This document shows, one piece after another, positions 47,821 through 59,600 of a stretch of 64,000 nt of DNA. The stretch is from Phaffia rhodozyma. Its lineage: Eukaryota; Basidiomycota; Tremellomycetes; Cystofilobasidiales; Mrakiaceae. The notes beneath the pieces are model-generated. The model made no database searches. It was given only the letters and a program-made list of their open reading frames with translations, and had not been told where the DNA came from. Location: the NCBI GenBank assembly GCA_014706385.1, contig JACGZH010000001.1, positions 992,001 to 1,056,000 of the forward strand. The letters are read 5' to 3'. A program made the translations under genes and the position numbers. Each line of letters starts with the position of its first letter. The first letter of the stretch is position 1.

Positions 47821-48329
47821 ATCTCGTAGTTTTTCTTCTCCTGTGCTCTTTTCGCGCGAAAGTTTAGTTTCCTTCTTCATCTATCTCCTTCTTCTGTTTG
47901 TACGTGTAAACTGGATATCAAGACTTCGAAATCTTCATAGTAAACGGCCTAGTAAAGAATAGATGTTTGGGCAGTGATTGTTTGGCTATACGCTTTCTCG
48001 AAATGGCCGATAGTCTGGTTACAAGTCGTGATTGGAGAGACAAGGGGAACAGGAAACGGTCAATCTGAATGGGTTGCTTGCCTGGAATGAGAGAAACCAC
48101 CATGTCAAGTCTCTGTTTCTGCATGAGAGGTCAGTCTTCAGTTCAAGATGTTTAATAAGCTCGGACAGCACACCCATCGGACTTGGATTTGACCGAAAGT
48201 ACCAAGATCTTGTACAAGGATCATACTATATTTCCCACCCGTATTTGACTTCAATCCCATCAAAGTCTACCCACCATGTTCTTTTTCCCCTGATACTCTC
48301 TAATCCTTCAGCCTCTTGAAGTGCGTAAA
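47821..48329. other. Convergent 3' region after YRA1
   Basis: About 500 bases holding 3' UTRs of YRA1 and of the small basic protein gene. No domain or RNA gene recognised. Confidence 0.4.
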
Positions 48330-48944
48330 CTAGAAGGGGAAAGCGGCCGAACAGAGTGTGACCTGCGTGGTTCGGATACCCATCTTGCCGTGTCTGGTCG
48401 TCTTCTTTTTATCTCGGTTTCCCAGGGCGAGACTGCCTCGCATGAACTGAACGACTGTTGTTTTATTCTGAGGTATAATGATGAGTGAATGAGAGAAAAA
48501 AAAGAATACGAAAGAAAAAGAGGATCAGTCAGTTCAAATCAAGTGACGATCATCATGAAGAGAAAAGGCTGAAGAGCAGAAGAAACTAGCAAAAAAGGAA
48601 GGAAAGAAGCGCCAACGAACCTTCTCGACATGGGTCACTCCTCCGATCGTGATCTTGATTCCCGTCACCGGTCTAGCCAACTTTCCTGTCGCAACGTTCC
48701 CCAATGCCTGGGTCAGACCAGCCAGAACCTGCGAGGACTTGTTCGTCTGACAATGCAACGAGACTGAATCGGCCAATGTCTGAGCGGACATGTACGGGTA
48801 TTTCAGTCGGACCTGCTGGATCTGAGGACCGGATGGGTATTGCTTCTTGAAGGTGACGATGTGTTTATTCGGCGAAGTGATGACCGGCAGATCATGAACA
48901 CTCGGGAGCTTCGGTGCTCGTAGACGAGATGATAGCCTGTTCAT
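48330..48944 (-). CDS. Small basic protein, possibly mitochondrial
   Basis: I do not recognise the family with confidence. The start MNRLSSRLRAPKLPSVHDLP (48944) is basic and free of acidic residues, like a mitochondrial presequence. It continues with HIVTFKKQYPSGPQIQQVRL and KYPYMSAQTLADSVSLHCQT, then ALGNVATGKLARPVTGIKIT and IGGVTHVEK. A GTTCGT donor near 48618 and a CTCAG acceptor near 48480 join it in phase to NKTTVVQFMRGSLALGNRDK and KKTTRHGKMGIRTTQ, ending AAFPF. The result is about 155 residues, pI clearly high. The YPSGP...KYPYxSA pattern and Lys/Arg-rich tail would suit a mitochondrial ribosomal protein, but that is an inference. It is divergent from ERG4 across about 280 bases. Confidence 0.5.
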
Positions 48945-49225
48945 CTTTGTCTGGGAAACGCAGAGTGTGAGTGAAGGTCGATGGGATGCAAGGGTAGAAG
49001 GAGAAGGTAGGAAGCATCCAGGGAGGACAAAGGTTACAAGACGGAGGGATGGTGGTTACAATGTAATTTACGGTTAGTGACCCTATCGGCCAAGTGATTT
49101 TAAGCTTACATAAGCAACAGACCCCGCCCAGCCATCGTACCTTAACTTTCCTCCCTCCGATTGGGGTTGATGCCTTTTTTTTTACTTTTGACTCTTAACT
49201 TGTACTCGATCCTCTCCTTTACAAG

Positions 49226-52200
49226 ATGGCAGGATCTCCTTCAGAAGTCAGGCAGCGCAAGCAGGCAAACGGATCGTCAAATGGCCAGGTCTCCAATTCG
49301 AATGGGCGTTTCGTTCCGACCGAGGCAGGCAGAAAGAAGGACATCGAAGGAGATACCCACCACAAGTACGAGTTCGGAGGACCGCCCGGAGTGATCGGGA
49401 TGATGGTCGGATTCCCCATGTTGATGTGTGCGTTCCTTTTGTGACTTTATTAGATGCGTGTTTGTGCGGATAAGAGAACTGATGAGCTTCATCTCGATCT
49501 TTACTGGCTCTCCTCTTCGTGACGGCATGAACTGGTTATTGTCGCTCTGTTGTTTTTTTCTTCTTCGGTTCGCGTTTAATAACAATTGGGTACGCGCTTC
49601 GGTTCAACATCGGTCTATGGACAACAGACTACCTCTGGGCTTGTCTCTGGTTCTACCAGGGAAAATTCGTCCATCCTTCTTCCGTGGAAGACATCAAGCC
49701 TTTCCTCCGAACTATGGCGGCGCATGTCCGAGAGGTATGTTCATCATTGTCATTTTCCTTTCGATACTTTTTGATATAAGAACGTGTTGCGGCGCGTTGT
49801 TCCACGAATCTTTGACCACGTTAACTGAATAACACTTCTTGGCTCACTCTTTCGATTTCAACCGTTCTCCATTCTTCTGGTGTCGTCCTTCGCATCGTTA
49901 CTATACTCGACGATGACGACTCATTAGGATGCGTACCCTACTGCTTGGGCGGTCAAGTCATACCTCGGACTCATGGCTTTCCAGCTCATACTCGCCTTCA
50001 TTGTTCCCGGCAAAAAGCAGAATGGTTAGGGATGTTCTCCAAGTCTCAATCCTATACTATTAGCTCATATCATATCGCTTGTCAAAAAAATTCCAGGTCT
50101 TCCCGTTGCGTCGCTTAATTACAAAACTTTGGTCTACCACTGCAATGCCATCGGCTGTTGGTACATTACCCTGGTCACCGCCGGGATAGTCCACTACTTT
50201 GACATTTTCGATCTGACGACTGTGATCGACAACTTTGGGCCACTTATGACTGTTGCCATGATCGTTGGATTTGCCTTGACGACCGCTGTGTACTTTGGTT
50301 CTGTTTTCTTGGGCTGGGGAGGACAGCCCATCCGGATGAGCGGAAACTTTTTCTACGATTATTTCATGGGAGGTATGTACAATCTCTTCTCTATACGACG
50401 TTTCTTGACCCTCTTTGACTAACTCTTTGTTCGTGTGTGATTCTTGACTTGTTTCTCTAGCTGCACTCAACCCTCGAATCGGCTCGGTTGACCTCAAGAT
50501 GTGGCAGGAAGTCCGAATCCCTTGGGTTCTTCTCTTCCTCATTGCTCTCTCTGCCACGCTTGAGCAATATCGAGAAATCGGCTATGTCACTGCCGTACGT
50601 TCTCTCACTATTCCACTAGGCTGCACATCGACGACTACGTATAACCAGGATACCTGCTCCTTTCCTGCTTTCATTTGTGATGATAACCAAACAGAACATG
50701 GCCTTCATGCTTTTGGCCACCGCGCTGTATATAAACGCGTGTGCTAAAGGAGAGGAGATGATCCCCACTACGATGGATATGATTCACGAGAAGGATGGAT
50801 TCATGCTGACCTTCTGGAACTTTGCCGGTACGTTTTTATTTTCTTACCTATCTTTTTGCCTCTGGCGAGGTTCAAAATTGACGCTCATCGTTTTCTCTTT
50901 CCCCCCCTCTTCCTTTGTATCCTTCACAGGAGTGTATGTCCTAGTTGAACGTAGCTGAAGAAGACTAGGCAAAATACGTTGGTCTGACATCATGTACTGT
51001 TTGGCTTCTCCTTATTCGTTCGCCCAAACAGTCCTTTCACATACTCGTACTCGATCCTTTATCTTCATCGAACCAACCCTGAGGTCTACAAGATGTCAAC
51101 TCCTGCTACTTTCGGTCTCTTTGGGTTTGTGTTTCCTTCTCTCTATTTTTTGAACATGTCAGTACTGTTGTGTCTGAAGCGATTGTCTTCCATTCTCTGT
51201 CTCCTTCACGAATTTCAGTTTGCTTCTTTTATCCTACTACATTTTCGATACCGGTATGTTTCCTTGATTTCTGTTACTTTGCATATCTGAATCGTATCAA
51301 GTCTAACCCTTTTAATCCTACTTTGATCCCTACCACGTCGCTTTATTTTCCATCTAGCAAACTCCCAGAAATCTATCTTCCGGATGGAGCAGAACGCAGA
51401 CTACGTCCCTCGAAAAGCGTTCCCCCAACTACCTTGGAGACGGGTGAACAACCCGACTTTCATCCAGACTCAGCATGGTAGCAAGCTTCTTACTTCCGGC
51501 TGGTACAAGTCAGTTTTTCTTTTCGTCATCCGTCCTGAGTTCCTCTTCTTTAACGTCCATTTTGTTGATCGAAATCATTGTGGTGGAATTGTGTTGTGCT
51601 GCGCTGGTTTTGGTAATCAGATTCGCCGTCAAGCCTGTACGTACTTTTCGATAGTCTCGAATATCCTCTCTTTCTCAGGATTTCGAACTAAGAGCTTGAA
51701 TGAATATATATTTGATAAATTAGCACTACACTGCCGATCTGTAAGTCCATGCCAGTTCTTCCGTTGGCCAAGCTTTTCTTGATTCTCTTATTCCTGACCA
51801 CCGCTCTCTTTGCTATCTCTCCTCCTTTTTTTCTCTCAAATTCCAGAATCCAATCCTTGACTTGGGGTCTCTCTACCGGTCTATCCACCCCTATCGCTTA
51901 CGTACGTCTTTGCGTTTACTTAGACAATTTGTTTACAAACATCTCACGAAAATTCACGCAAACGTGACAACTGACCTAATGGTTTTCATCTTCCTCTTTC
52001 CTTTCTTTTTGATGGGGGCGCACCGAATGTCGATTCGTTCGATCAACCGAAAAACAGTTCTACCCTGTCTGGTTCATCATCGTCCTCGTTCACCGATGCG
52101 GTCGAGACTTTGAGAAGTGTGCAGCCAAGTACGGAAAGGATTGGGATCGTTACATGGCCGGTGAGTCCTTTCCTTTCGTTGCGTTTGGTCTCTCTTTCTG

Positions 52201-52301
52201 CGAAGGATCAGGGTTGGAAACAGATCAAAACAAAACTGACCGCCTGGTATCGGTTTGTTTGCACAGTCGTCAAGTACAAGTTTATTCCTGGAGTGTACTA
52301 A
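49226..52301 (+). CDS. ERG4: Delta(24(24(1)))-sterol reductase, last step of ergosterol synthesis
   Basis: The start [20 protein letters not shown] is followed by [181 protein letters not shown] and [20 protein letters not shown]. These are the ERG4/ERG24 family motifs for the ER membrane enzyme that reduces the C24(28) bond using NADPH. Reaching a complete protein needs very small exons: a 4-nt exon at 50930-50933 (completing AGVPF), a 35-nt exon at 51219-51253, a 16-nt exon at 51621-51636 and a 17-nt exon at 51724-51740 (together giving WYKFAVKPHYTADL, the conserved signature). About 15 exons in all. Confidence 0.96.
50930..50933 (+). other. 4-nt microexon of ERG4
   Basis: GAGT between an AG acceptor (50928-50929) and a GTATGT donor (50934-50939). 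The previous exon ends at 50827 with one base of a Gly codon and the next starts at 51032 with the last base of a Val codon. Only inclusion of the four bases gives FAGVPFTYSY, the family sequence; direct joining shifts the frame. Confidence 0.75.
51621..51740 (+). other. Two successive ERG4 microexons (16 nt and 17 nt)
   Basis: 16-nt exon 51621-51636 (between CAG and GTACGT) and 17-nt exon 51724-51740 (between TAG and GTAAGT), separated by an 87-nt intron. With flanking exons ending at 51508 and starting at 51847 they read WYKFAVKPHYTADLIQSL, the most conserved ERG4 signature, with all phases matching. Confidence 0.85.
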
Positions 52302-52615
52302 GATACAGTCGTTCTTTGACTTGTAAATGTGAACACATATCCTGTTCCGTCCTTACACATCTGTTGAATGACAAGGAATAGATAAAACCCCTCTTTTTCC
52401 TCATCTCAATGCAAAAAGCTTTAATACAAATATCAATATGTCCCTGCTTCTTACTCAGCAACTCTACAGTATTGACTTTTGCTTAGATCGGTCGGATTTT
52501 AAATCTCACACAGAGTGCAAATGCATACGAGAATTGATATCGATACAGAGGGATGAACGATTGAACACAAGGCTGATGGCGACAGGTTTATGTCGGTGTT
52601 GGCTTTCAGAGTTTC
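52302..52615. other. Convergent 3' region between ERG4 and the BLI-3-like gene
   Basis: About 310 bases, A/T-rich near 52370-52440. Likely 3' UTRs; no gene is supported. Confidence 0.4.
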
Positions 52616-53974
52616 TTATACCTTCACGGTGGCCCCAACAATCTTCTTGGCAGTTTCAAGCTCGTGACCGTTAAGAACGACAAGCTTTCCGGGCTACAAG
52701 AAAGGAAGATGAGGTGTCAGGTCAGCCGTCTTTCCGCGTCGAACGCCGCAAGGCTGTACGAAACCGAACACGAACCTGAGCGACAGAGCCAGTGACGGCA
52801 GAAGTGACGATATCGATCGACTTGGTCACAATGTTTTTCTGCTCGACAAAGTATCGGATCTCTTTTGGGGTGACTATATTGAATGACACGGAGAGGTAAG
52901 CGCCTATCTATTCAACAAGGTTGGGACTACGTATGGAACGTACCCTCAATTAGTTCGATTCTTGGGTCGTCAGCCTCTCCGGTGTGCTTGCCATCTCCGA
53001 GATCACCAAACCAGGCCTGAGCAGTCGTATGTAAGCTACTTCATTAGCACGCTTCGGTCGTACCTGATGTAACAAGATGAGAAAGATGGCGCACCTTGAG
53101 GTGAGGGGAGTAAAGCTCCTTGATTCTCTCTCTGTCATTAGAGATGTTGGCAACACCAGCGATCGAGACCCAAGAAGTGTTATCTGAGTTGTAGTATGAG
53201 ATGTTGACGTGCTGACGTTTGTTGGTCGGATCCGATTGTCAGTTGGAAAGCCTCAATATATAAAGATGTCATTGGTGATGTCTAGATACACACCTTGTCT
53301 TTCTCGATTCCATCAAACTTGCCACTCTCAACGTTGCCGAAGAAAGTAAACTTCAGGTGGTCGATAGAGGCTGAGGAGGAAGATTGATAGAGATAAACGT
53401 GAGACAAAGCTTTCCTTGACCACATATAAAAACAAATGAGTGCCGCATGACGATACGTACAAGGGTACATGGCTCGTGAATGAAGTTCCTCCGAATCGGG
53501 CGCTCGGGTTGTAAGCATAGCAGTCTTTACTCAAAAAAGAAAGAGAATTAGCTTGTGTGTGCAAGTTGCTACCGATACCAGTCAATACAGTTTAACCGAC
53601 TCACTCCGACAGACTTGATAACACCCAAAAGTCCGTCAACTTTCCTGTTGCAGACAAGATCAAGAGAAAGAGAAACAAACAAATCAGCATTGGTTTCTTC
53701 GATTGACTTTGATGTAGGCCTCTCGCCGAGACAAAACAACCACTGACTGCTTGACGTTAGGGTCGTCGTTGTTGACAGCGGTGTAAGGATCTTGGCCAGC
53801 CTGTGTGGACGCGATTGGACGGGTGATTGACAAGCATCGATGCGGGTGAGCAAACGTAGGTCGGTTAGAGCAAGACGATGCGAGAGACCGAACGAGAAAC
53901 GATGTGAGAGGTGATATGGATGGTTTGGAGATGAGAACAGATGATGAGCGGATAGAGAGCGCACGCACAGACAT
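52616..53974 (-). CDS. BLI-3-like FMN-binding split-barrel (general stress protein 26 type)
   Basis: The start MSVRALSIRSSSVLISKPSI (53974) and the following Ser/Arg-rich, acid-poor stretch look like a mitochondrial presequence. It joins AGQDPYTAVNNDDPNVKQ, KVDGLLGVIKSVG, TAMLTTRAPDSEELHSRAMY, SSIDHLKFTFFGNVESGKFD, HVNISYYNSDNTSWVSIAGV, IKELYSPHLKAWFGDLGDGK, DDPRIELIEVTPKEIRYFVE and TGSVAQPGKLVVLNGHELET, ending ATVKV. DPYTA, VxLLFxT/FFGN..SGK, HVNIS(Y/F)xNxxxxWxSIxG and YSPxLKAWxGDLGDGxH are the fungal Bli-3/general stress protein family, a pyridoxamine-phosphate-oxidase-like fold that binds FMN. Neurospora bli-3 is blue-light induced. The substrate is unknown. About seven exons. It is divergent from VTA1 with a TCACGTGA site between. 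Confidence 0.83.
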
Positions 53975-54344
53975 GTTGAGGAGAGTTAAATATAAAAGTT
54001 AACAGAACGACAAGGACAAGAACAAGAACGAGATGGTTGCTTGAGATGAACGAGAAGAGTATGAGGTGGAAGTTGGGAAGGAGATGGAAAAAGTACAGAA
54101 AAAAGGGACGATATGGAAAATAAGGAACAAGGAACAAGGAACCAGGAACCGATCGATGATGTAATGACTTCGATCGATTGAGTCATCACGTGATCTTCGG
54201 TAACCCATGGTTACCCACCTCACACTCACACTCACACCCACTTGCCTCGCCCCCGGCTGGCCATCTCCATCCAATCTCTTATCAAGTCTCATCCCCATCG
54301 CTGTGTTTTTTTCATACAACACTTATTCTCGACTGATAGACGTC
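53975..54344. promoter_or_regulatory. Divergent promoter of the BLI-3-like gene and VTA1
   Basis: About 370 bases. A perfect palindrome ATCACGTGAT (54185-54194) contains the CACGTG E-box bound by fungal bHLH factors such as Cbf1. A near-palindromic GGTAACCCATGGTTACC lies just after it (about 54199-54215). CACTCACACTCACACCC repeats follow. No gene is supported. Confidence 0.6.
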
Positions 54345-56212
54345 ATGCAGGGGATCAAGCTACCAGAATCTCTACCGGCCGAACTCAAAGCGGCGGATCT
54401 TCTGCTGAAACGGGCAAAAGAACTCAAGACGCATGACCCTGTGATGTGTTACTGGTGTATGCACCCCTCTCTCCATTGCTTGCTCTTTGCAGCTGATATA
54501 GATTGCTGATCGAAGGGTACGACGCGCTTGGTATGTGATGTGTTATTTGACTGCCAGGCTGCTACAGAGCTGCTCAGGTCGGAGTTGCTGATAAGAGAAC
54601 CAAAGAAGGAACATTGGCTCTGCTTGATTTGCTGGACGCGCTCGAAGGTGTAAGTGTGATGTTCTCCGAGCCTGCTTCAATCAAGGACACCCAAATCTAA
54701 CTTTCCGTTCATACACCGTTCTTTCCTTAGATGAAGAATTTGATGAAAGACAATGATGCGGTGACGAATGAGATTGCCGGCCAGGCCTACGTAGAAAACT
54801 TTGCGCTCAAGGTATTCGCCACCGCAGACGATCAAGACAGAGAAGGCAAAGCAACCCCGTGAGTCACTCGTCCTCTTCTCCTCAAACTTGAAAAGACCAG
54901 CAAATGCTAAGAGTGATATCTGTTATTCATTGTTTCCACTCAAACCTAGGGCCACTGTGAGATCATTCCTAGCGGCTGCTACATTCATCGAGGTTGGCAA
55001 GTCGTTTGGAGACGGCGAACTAGATGCGGAAGTAAGCTCCATCTTCCCTCGCACTCATCCGTTGAGTATCCTTCACACTTACCCATTCTCGTTTCTCCTT
55101 TGTCGACATAGATGGAGGCAAAGCTGAAGTATGCCCGATTTAAAGCTGCTTCTTTATCGAAAGCATTCAAAGCAGGCATCACTCCTCAACCCGGCCCACC
55201 TCCGACATCAACTGAGACGGCCGTCGAGTCAACCTTCCCTGTTCCTCCTCCGTCCCCACCAATCTTACCACCTGTGATAGACCAGACAGAAGAAGAGGAA
55301 TCTCAAGCGAGACACCTTACGAGCTGGAGTAATGCCGCTTCTCCAGGGATTGATGAGTCGGACAAATCCCTAGGTTCGAATGACATTGTGATCGTTGACG
55401 ATGACACCGAGGCTGGAGAGAGAAAGGACGTGGAGAAGGCTTTGGGTGGGGAACTGCCCCCGACCGGTGGGTTCTTTGCGAGAAAACGAAGAGACTCCAG
55501 TAATCTCAAAGTCCGGTTCGCCGAAGGTGACGAGGATGATGAGGCTGAGAAGAAGCAGGAGAACGAAGAAAGGGAGGAATCAGAAGAATCTTCCACCGCA
55601 CCCGTCGTTGTCGACCACGAAGACATTGACGGTGACCTCCCCAGACTTCCTTCTCCACCTCAACCGTTCGGTTCCGAGCCAACGAACGCAGACGGAAATG
55701 CAGACCTATCTGCGCCATCTGCGCCTCCGTTTGAACGCTCTCGGACTCCCTCCCCGTCCCCTCCTTCTACATCCGCATTATTCCCTTCGGCTTCCGGTCT
55801 AGCTCCGCCACCGATCCAACCGATCTCACCCGATAAACCTCATTCGATCCAAATATCTCCACTTCCTCCTTCAGATCTATCTGCTCCCCCTCAACCACCT
55901 GATTTCTCGATCTCTCCTACCTCTTCTCCTCTCCCTCCTTCTGCACCTCCTTCTGCTCCTATCACGCGCGAATCTAGACACGTCCCTGCTTCTCTTCCCC
56001 CCATTCGTACACCCGCACCTCCACCACCACCACCACCACCACCACCACCGCCGCCGCCGCCGCCGCCAACTGCAACCGAACCAGTAGAATTAACGATCGA
56101 GTTGATCGAACGTGCTCAGAAGCACGCGAGGTGGGCGATCAGCGCGCTTAATTACGAAGACGGCGACACCGCTAGGAAAGAGTTGAGAGAAGCTTTAAGA
56201 TTGTTAGGTTGA
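54345..56212 (+). CDS. VTA1: Vta1/LIP5, activator of the Vps4 ATPase (ESCRT)
   Basis: The start MQGIKLPESLPAELKAADLL gives LKRAKELKTHDPVMCYWC joined to CYRAAQVGVADKRTKEGTLA, LLDLLDALEG, MKNLMKDNDAVTNEIAGQAY, VENFALKVFATADDQDREGK, ATVRSFLAAATFIEVGKSFG and MEAKLKYARFKAASLSKAFK, which are the tandem MIT-like helices of Vta1. A long disordered linker rich in Pro, Ser and Glu follows, with a proline run from CCA and CCG repeats (about 56020-56072). The C-terminal VELTIELIERAQKHARWAIS plus ALNYEDGDTARKELREALRL is the VSL domain that binds Vps4. Vta1 stimulates Vps4 to disassemble ESCRT-III at endosomes. About six exons; it converges on SSE1. Confidence 0.95.
56020..56073 (+). repeat. CCN trinucleotide repeat coding for polyproline in VTA1
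   Basis: An in-frame run of CCA then CCG codons encoding about 17 consecutive prolines in the disordered linker of Vta1. Likely length-variable. Confidence 0.9.
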
Positions 56213-56644
56213 GTTCCTTTGCGTCTTTTTTTTGTCTTGTCTTGTATCATTTGCTTGTCTTCTCTTTTGAGTACAATCTCTCTTTTAGCTCCTCTCGCTC
56301 TTGCTTCAGATTTACATGAGTTTTTGTATATTTCTTCTCGACGTGTTTATCCTGTTAAACAATTCCAGAAGAAACTCTCATGTCTGTTCGCTTCGTTTTG
56401 CTCCCTTCTGACAAACAAGGCATCATCTAGATACATCAAAAAACAAGTCGGAGAAAGATAGCGGAAAACAAGAAAATATAACGAGACACAAATCTGTCGA
56501 AATAAAAGCGGTGTGAGATGAAGGTAGAAAGGGTTAAGGAGGGTCTGTATGTAAGGGATACACAAAACATTCAATAGATGGGACAAGATGCGAAAGCACA
56601 GGAGCGGCGGAGCCCGATGAGGGTTTTTTTCTTCTTTGAATTAT
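56213..56644. other. Convergent 3' region between VTA1 and SSE1
   Basis: About 430 bases with T-rich then A-rich halves, consistent with two facing 3' UTRs. No gene is supported. Confidence 0.45.
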
Positions 56645-59600
56645 TTAATCAAGCTCATCAGCGTCCATCTCCTCGACAACGGCCTCCGGCTCCCCGTCGG
56701 TCTTCTCCTTGGTCGGTGGGGGAGTCTCAGTCTTGGGAGGGACGGTGGTTCGGGGCTTGGGTCGGTTGAGGATACCGGCGGAGAAGTACATAACCTCATC
56801 TCGTCGCTTGAGAATCTCCTCAGAAGTCATCGCTGGGTTGACGTTCTTCGCTCGCTCGGCCTGCTTAGCCATGTTGTTATCCAACCACGAGGCGGCAAGA
56901 GCGTTCTTCTCAATGACGGCCTCGATGTCCTTGGCATCGATGTGAGCGTACTTCTCGTCTCCGCTCTGAGCCTTCTGCAAGAAGTCATTGGTGACCTCCC
57001 TCAAAGCGGAAGCGGCCTTAGGCCTGGCCTCAGACTCAGTGTACCTGAGAGCAACAGGGTTTCCGACAGCCTTGACGGTATCCAACTTGGCGACGTAAGC
57101 AGACTTGGTGGCGTCCTCACCCTCCTCAGTGTAGAGCCAGTCTTCAGCGTCCTGGAGCATGGAGAGGAGCTTCTCCTTCTCCTCGGCCTGAACGTAGGCG
57201 GCGTATCGGTCCTCAAGCTTTCCTCGCATGTCGTAGACGTACTCCTCCAAAGCGTTCTTTCGCTCCTCGGTCTCGATAACGAGCTTGTCGGAGGCACCCA
57301 TCTGGCCCTCCTTCTCCCTGAACTCGTTCACGGCCTTCTCCTCAAGTCCGGCGTAACCAGAGACAACCGAGACATCGGTCTTCTTGATGACAACCTTCTT
57401 CTTCTTGGGCTCCTCGGGGGCGGCCTCGGCTCCGTCAACAGCGGGGGCGGCGTCAGTGTCCATGGGGACCGGGGCGGAGGTGTCCTCCTTCTCGATCTCC
57501 TCGGTGGTGTAGGCGCCCTCAAAGGAGAGGATACCGTGGAGGTTCAATCTGGCCTTGACCTTGACGGTAGCGGGCTCACCGTCGGGTCCGGGCTTGATGT
57601 TCTTGAACGAAGCTCGGCCAACCCAGGGGTTGATCTTTCCGGGCAGGTTCTCCGGCTCGGCGTAGGAGGCTTCAAGATCGAATGGTCCGGTTCGGGAGAA
57701 GGTGAGGACCTTGGTGGAAGGAATACCGTTGAGAGCAGGGAAGACCAAAAGCTCGGTGTCATCGTCTCCGGGGGCAACGACGTCATCCTTGGCCCAGGTG
57801 ACCTTGATAGGGTAAGAGTTGATATCGTGAACGGCGAACTCTCGGACCTTGAAGACAGGGGAGAGAGTAGCGCAGGCGAAGGTGGCTCCTCGGGCGATGG
57901 CCTCATCCTGGTTGAGGGTGGCTCCGAGGGTCTTACCGGGGAAGAGCTCGGCGATTCGCTCCTTGATGGCGGGAACTCGAGAAGATCCTCCGACGAGCTC
58001 AACAGAGTCGATCTCCTCGGCGGTCACACCAGCGTCCTTAAGGGCGGACAAAATGGGGGCCTGAACTCGGGAAAGCACGTCGGAAACAAGTCCCTCGAAC
58101 TCGGTTCGGGTCAACTTCGAGGCGGCGTCGACGTCGTTCATGATGGACTCGACGTTGATGGGGGCCTCGGGGTTGGCGGAGAGAACCTTCTTGAGCTTCT
58201 CGCAACCGGCGGCAAGTCGGAAGATAGCCTTAGGGGAGGAGAGGACATCAATCTTGTACTTGGTCTGGAACTCCTTAGCGAAGTGCTGGACAAGGGCGAA
58301 GTCGAGATCTCGTCCTCCGAAGTGTCGGTCGTAAGCGGAAGAAAGGATTCGGAGCTGACCCTTGGAGAAGGCGGCGACAGCGACGGAGAAGTTGGAGTGT
58401 CCGACGTCGATGAAGACAACGTTCTTGGCGGCATCAGTCGACTCAGGGAGGTCGGTCTTGGTGATTCCCCATCCGAGGGCGACAGCGGTCAAGTCGTTGA
58501 TCAATCGGAGGGAGTTCAAGCCGGCGATCTCAGCGGCGTTGAGCATGGCTCGTCGCTGGATGTCAGTGAACCATCCGGGGACGGCGATGACGACGTCAGA
58601 AACGGCAGATCCAAGCTCGGCCGAGGCCTGGTCTCGAAGTCGTCCAAGGTACATGGCAACGAGCTGGGTGGCAGAGAACGTGGTGGGCTCCCCAAGGTAC
58701 TGGACCTGTATGAGGAAGAAAATGTCGTGTCAATTCGATATATATTTGTGTAGGATTCAAGTTGGTTGCGATTTCTACAAACCTTCACTCCGACTGTTCC
58801 GTCGACGTCAACAAGCTCAGCGTTGATGAACTTCTTCTCGATCTCCTGGATCTCTGTGTGCACGAGGAAGAGATTGAGGGTACAAGCGTGTTGTGGTTTG
58901 TATTTTGGTCAGAAAACAGACGACAAAGAGTGAGAAATATAAAACTACGAGAACGAACCAGGGTCGTCGAACTTTCGTCCAATCAATCGCTTGAGGGATC
59001 CAATGGTGTTCTTGAAGTTGGAAGTCTCGGCAGTCTTGGCGGCCTCACCGATGTATCGCTGTCGGGGGGTGAATGAGATAAGAGAACTGTGAATGGCATA
59101 AGAAACAACAAGACGTTAGCTAGAAGCTTGAAAACAAAAGAGAAAAGAGTAAGAAATAATACGAACGGAGTAGCTCGGTTGGAGACTTCATTGACCTGTG
59201 AGCAAGAGAAAACGAAGCGTGTCCATTAGATGTTATGTTCTTTCTTTGCATTTGAAAGCGCCTCGAGTCGGCACGGGGATAGATAGTGGGGCAAAAGAGA
59301 TCAAGGAAGGAAAAAAAAAAGCGCCGACGTGGCAGAACTTACAATGATGTCAATTCCTCTATAGGATTTTAATTATGAGAGATTGAACAAAGCAAGGTAA
59401 ACACGTCAGTCAAAATTCCTTGTTCCTTAAGCTGTGGATCAGACCACGAAAGGACATGAGAACAGCTCTGAAAGCACGGACCCTCTTCGAGCAACTCCAA
59501 TCTAGACAAGAGGATGAAAGAAACGCAAGGCAGATATTGAATTTAAGTATTCCGAATTTTGCAGTAAACCCATACACTAGAAGCTTGGACACAACATACT

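Noticed and set aside
56636..58753. A 705-codon + strand ORF as a gene
   Set aside because: It is exactly antisense to the SSE1 main exon, has low-complexity Gly/Leu/Ser content and no domain; explained by codon bias of SSE1.
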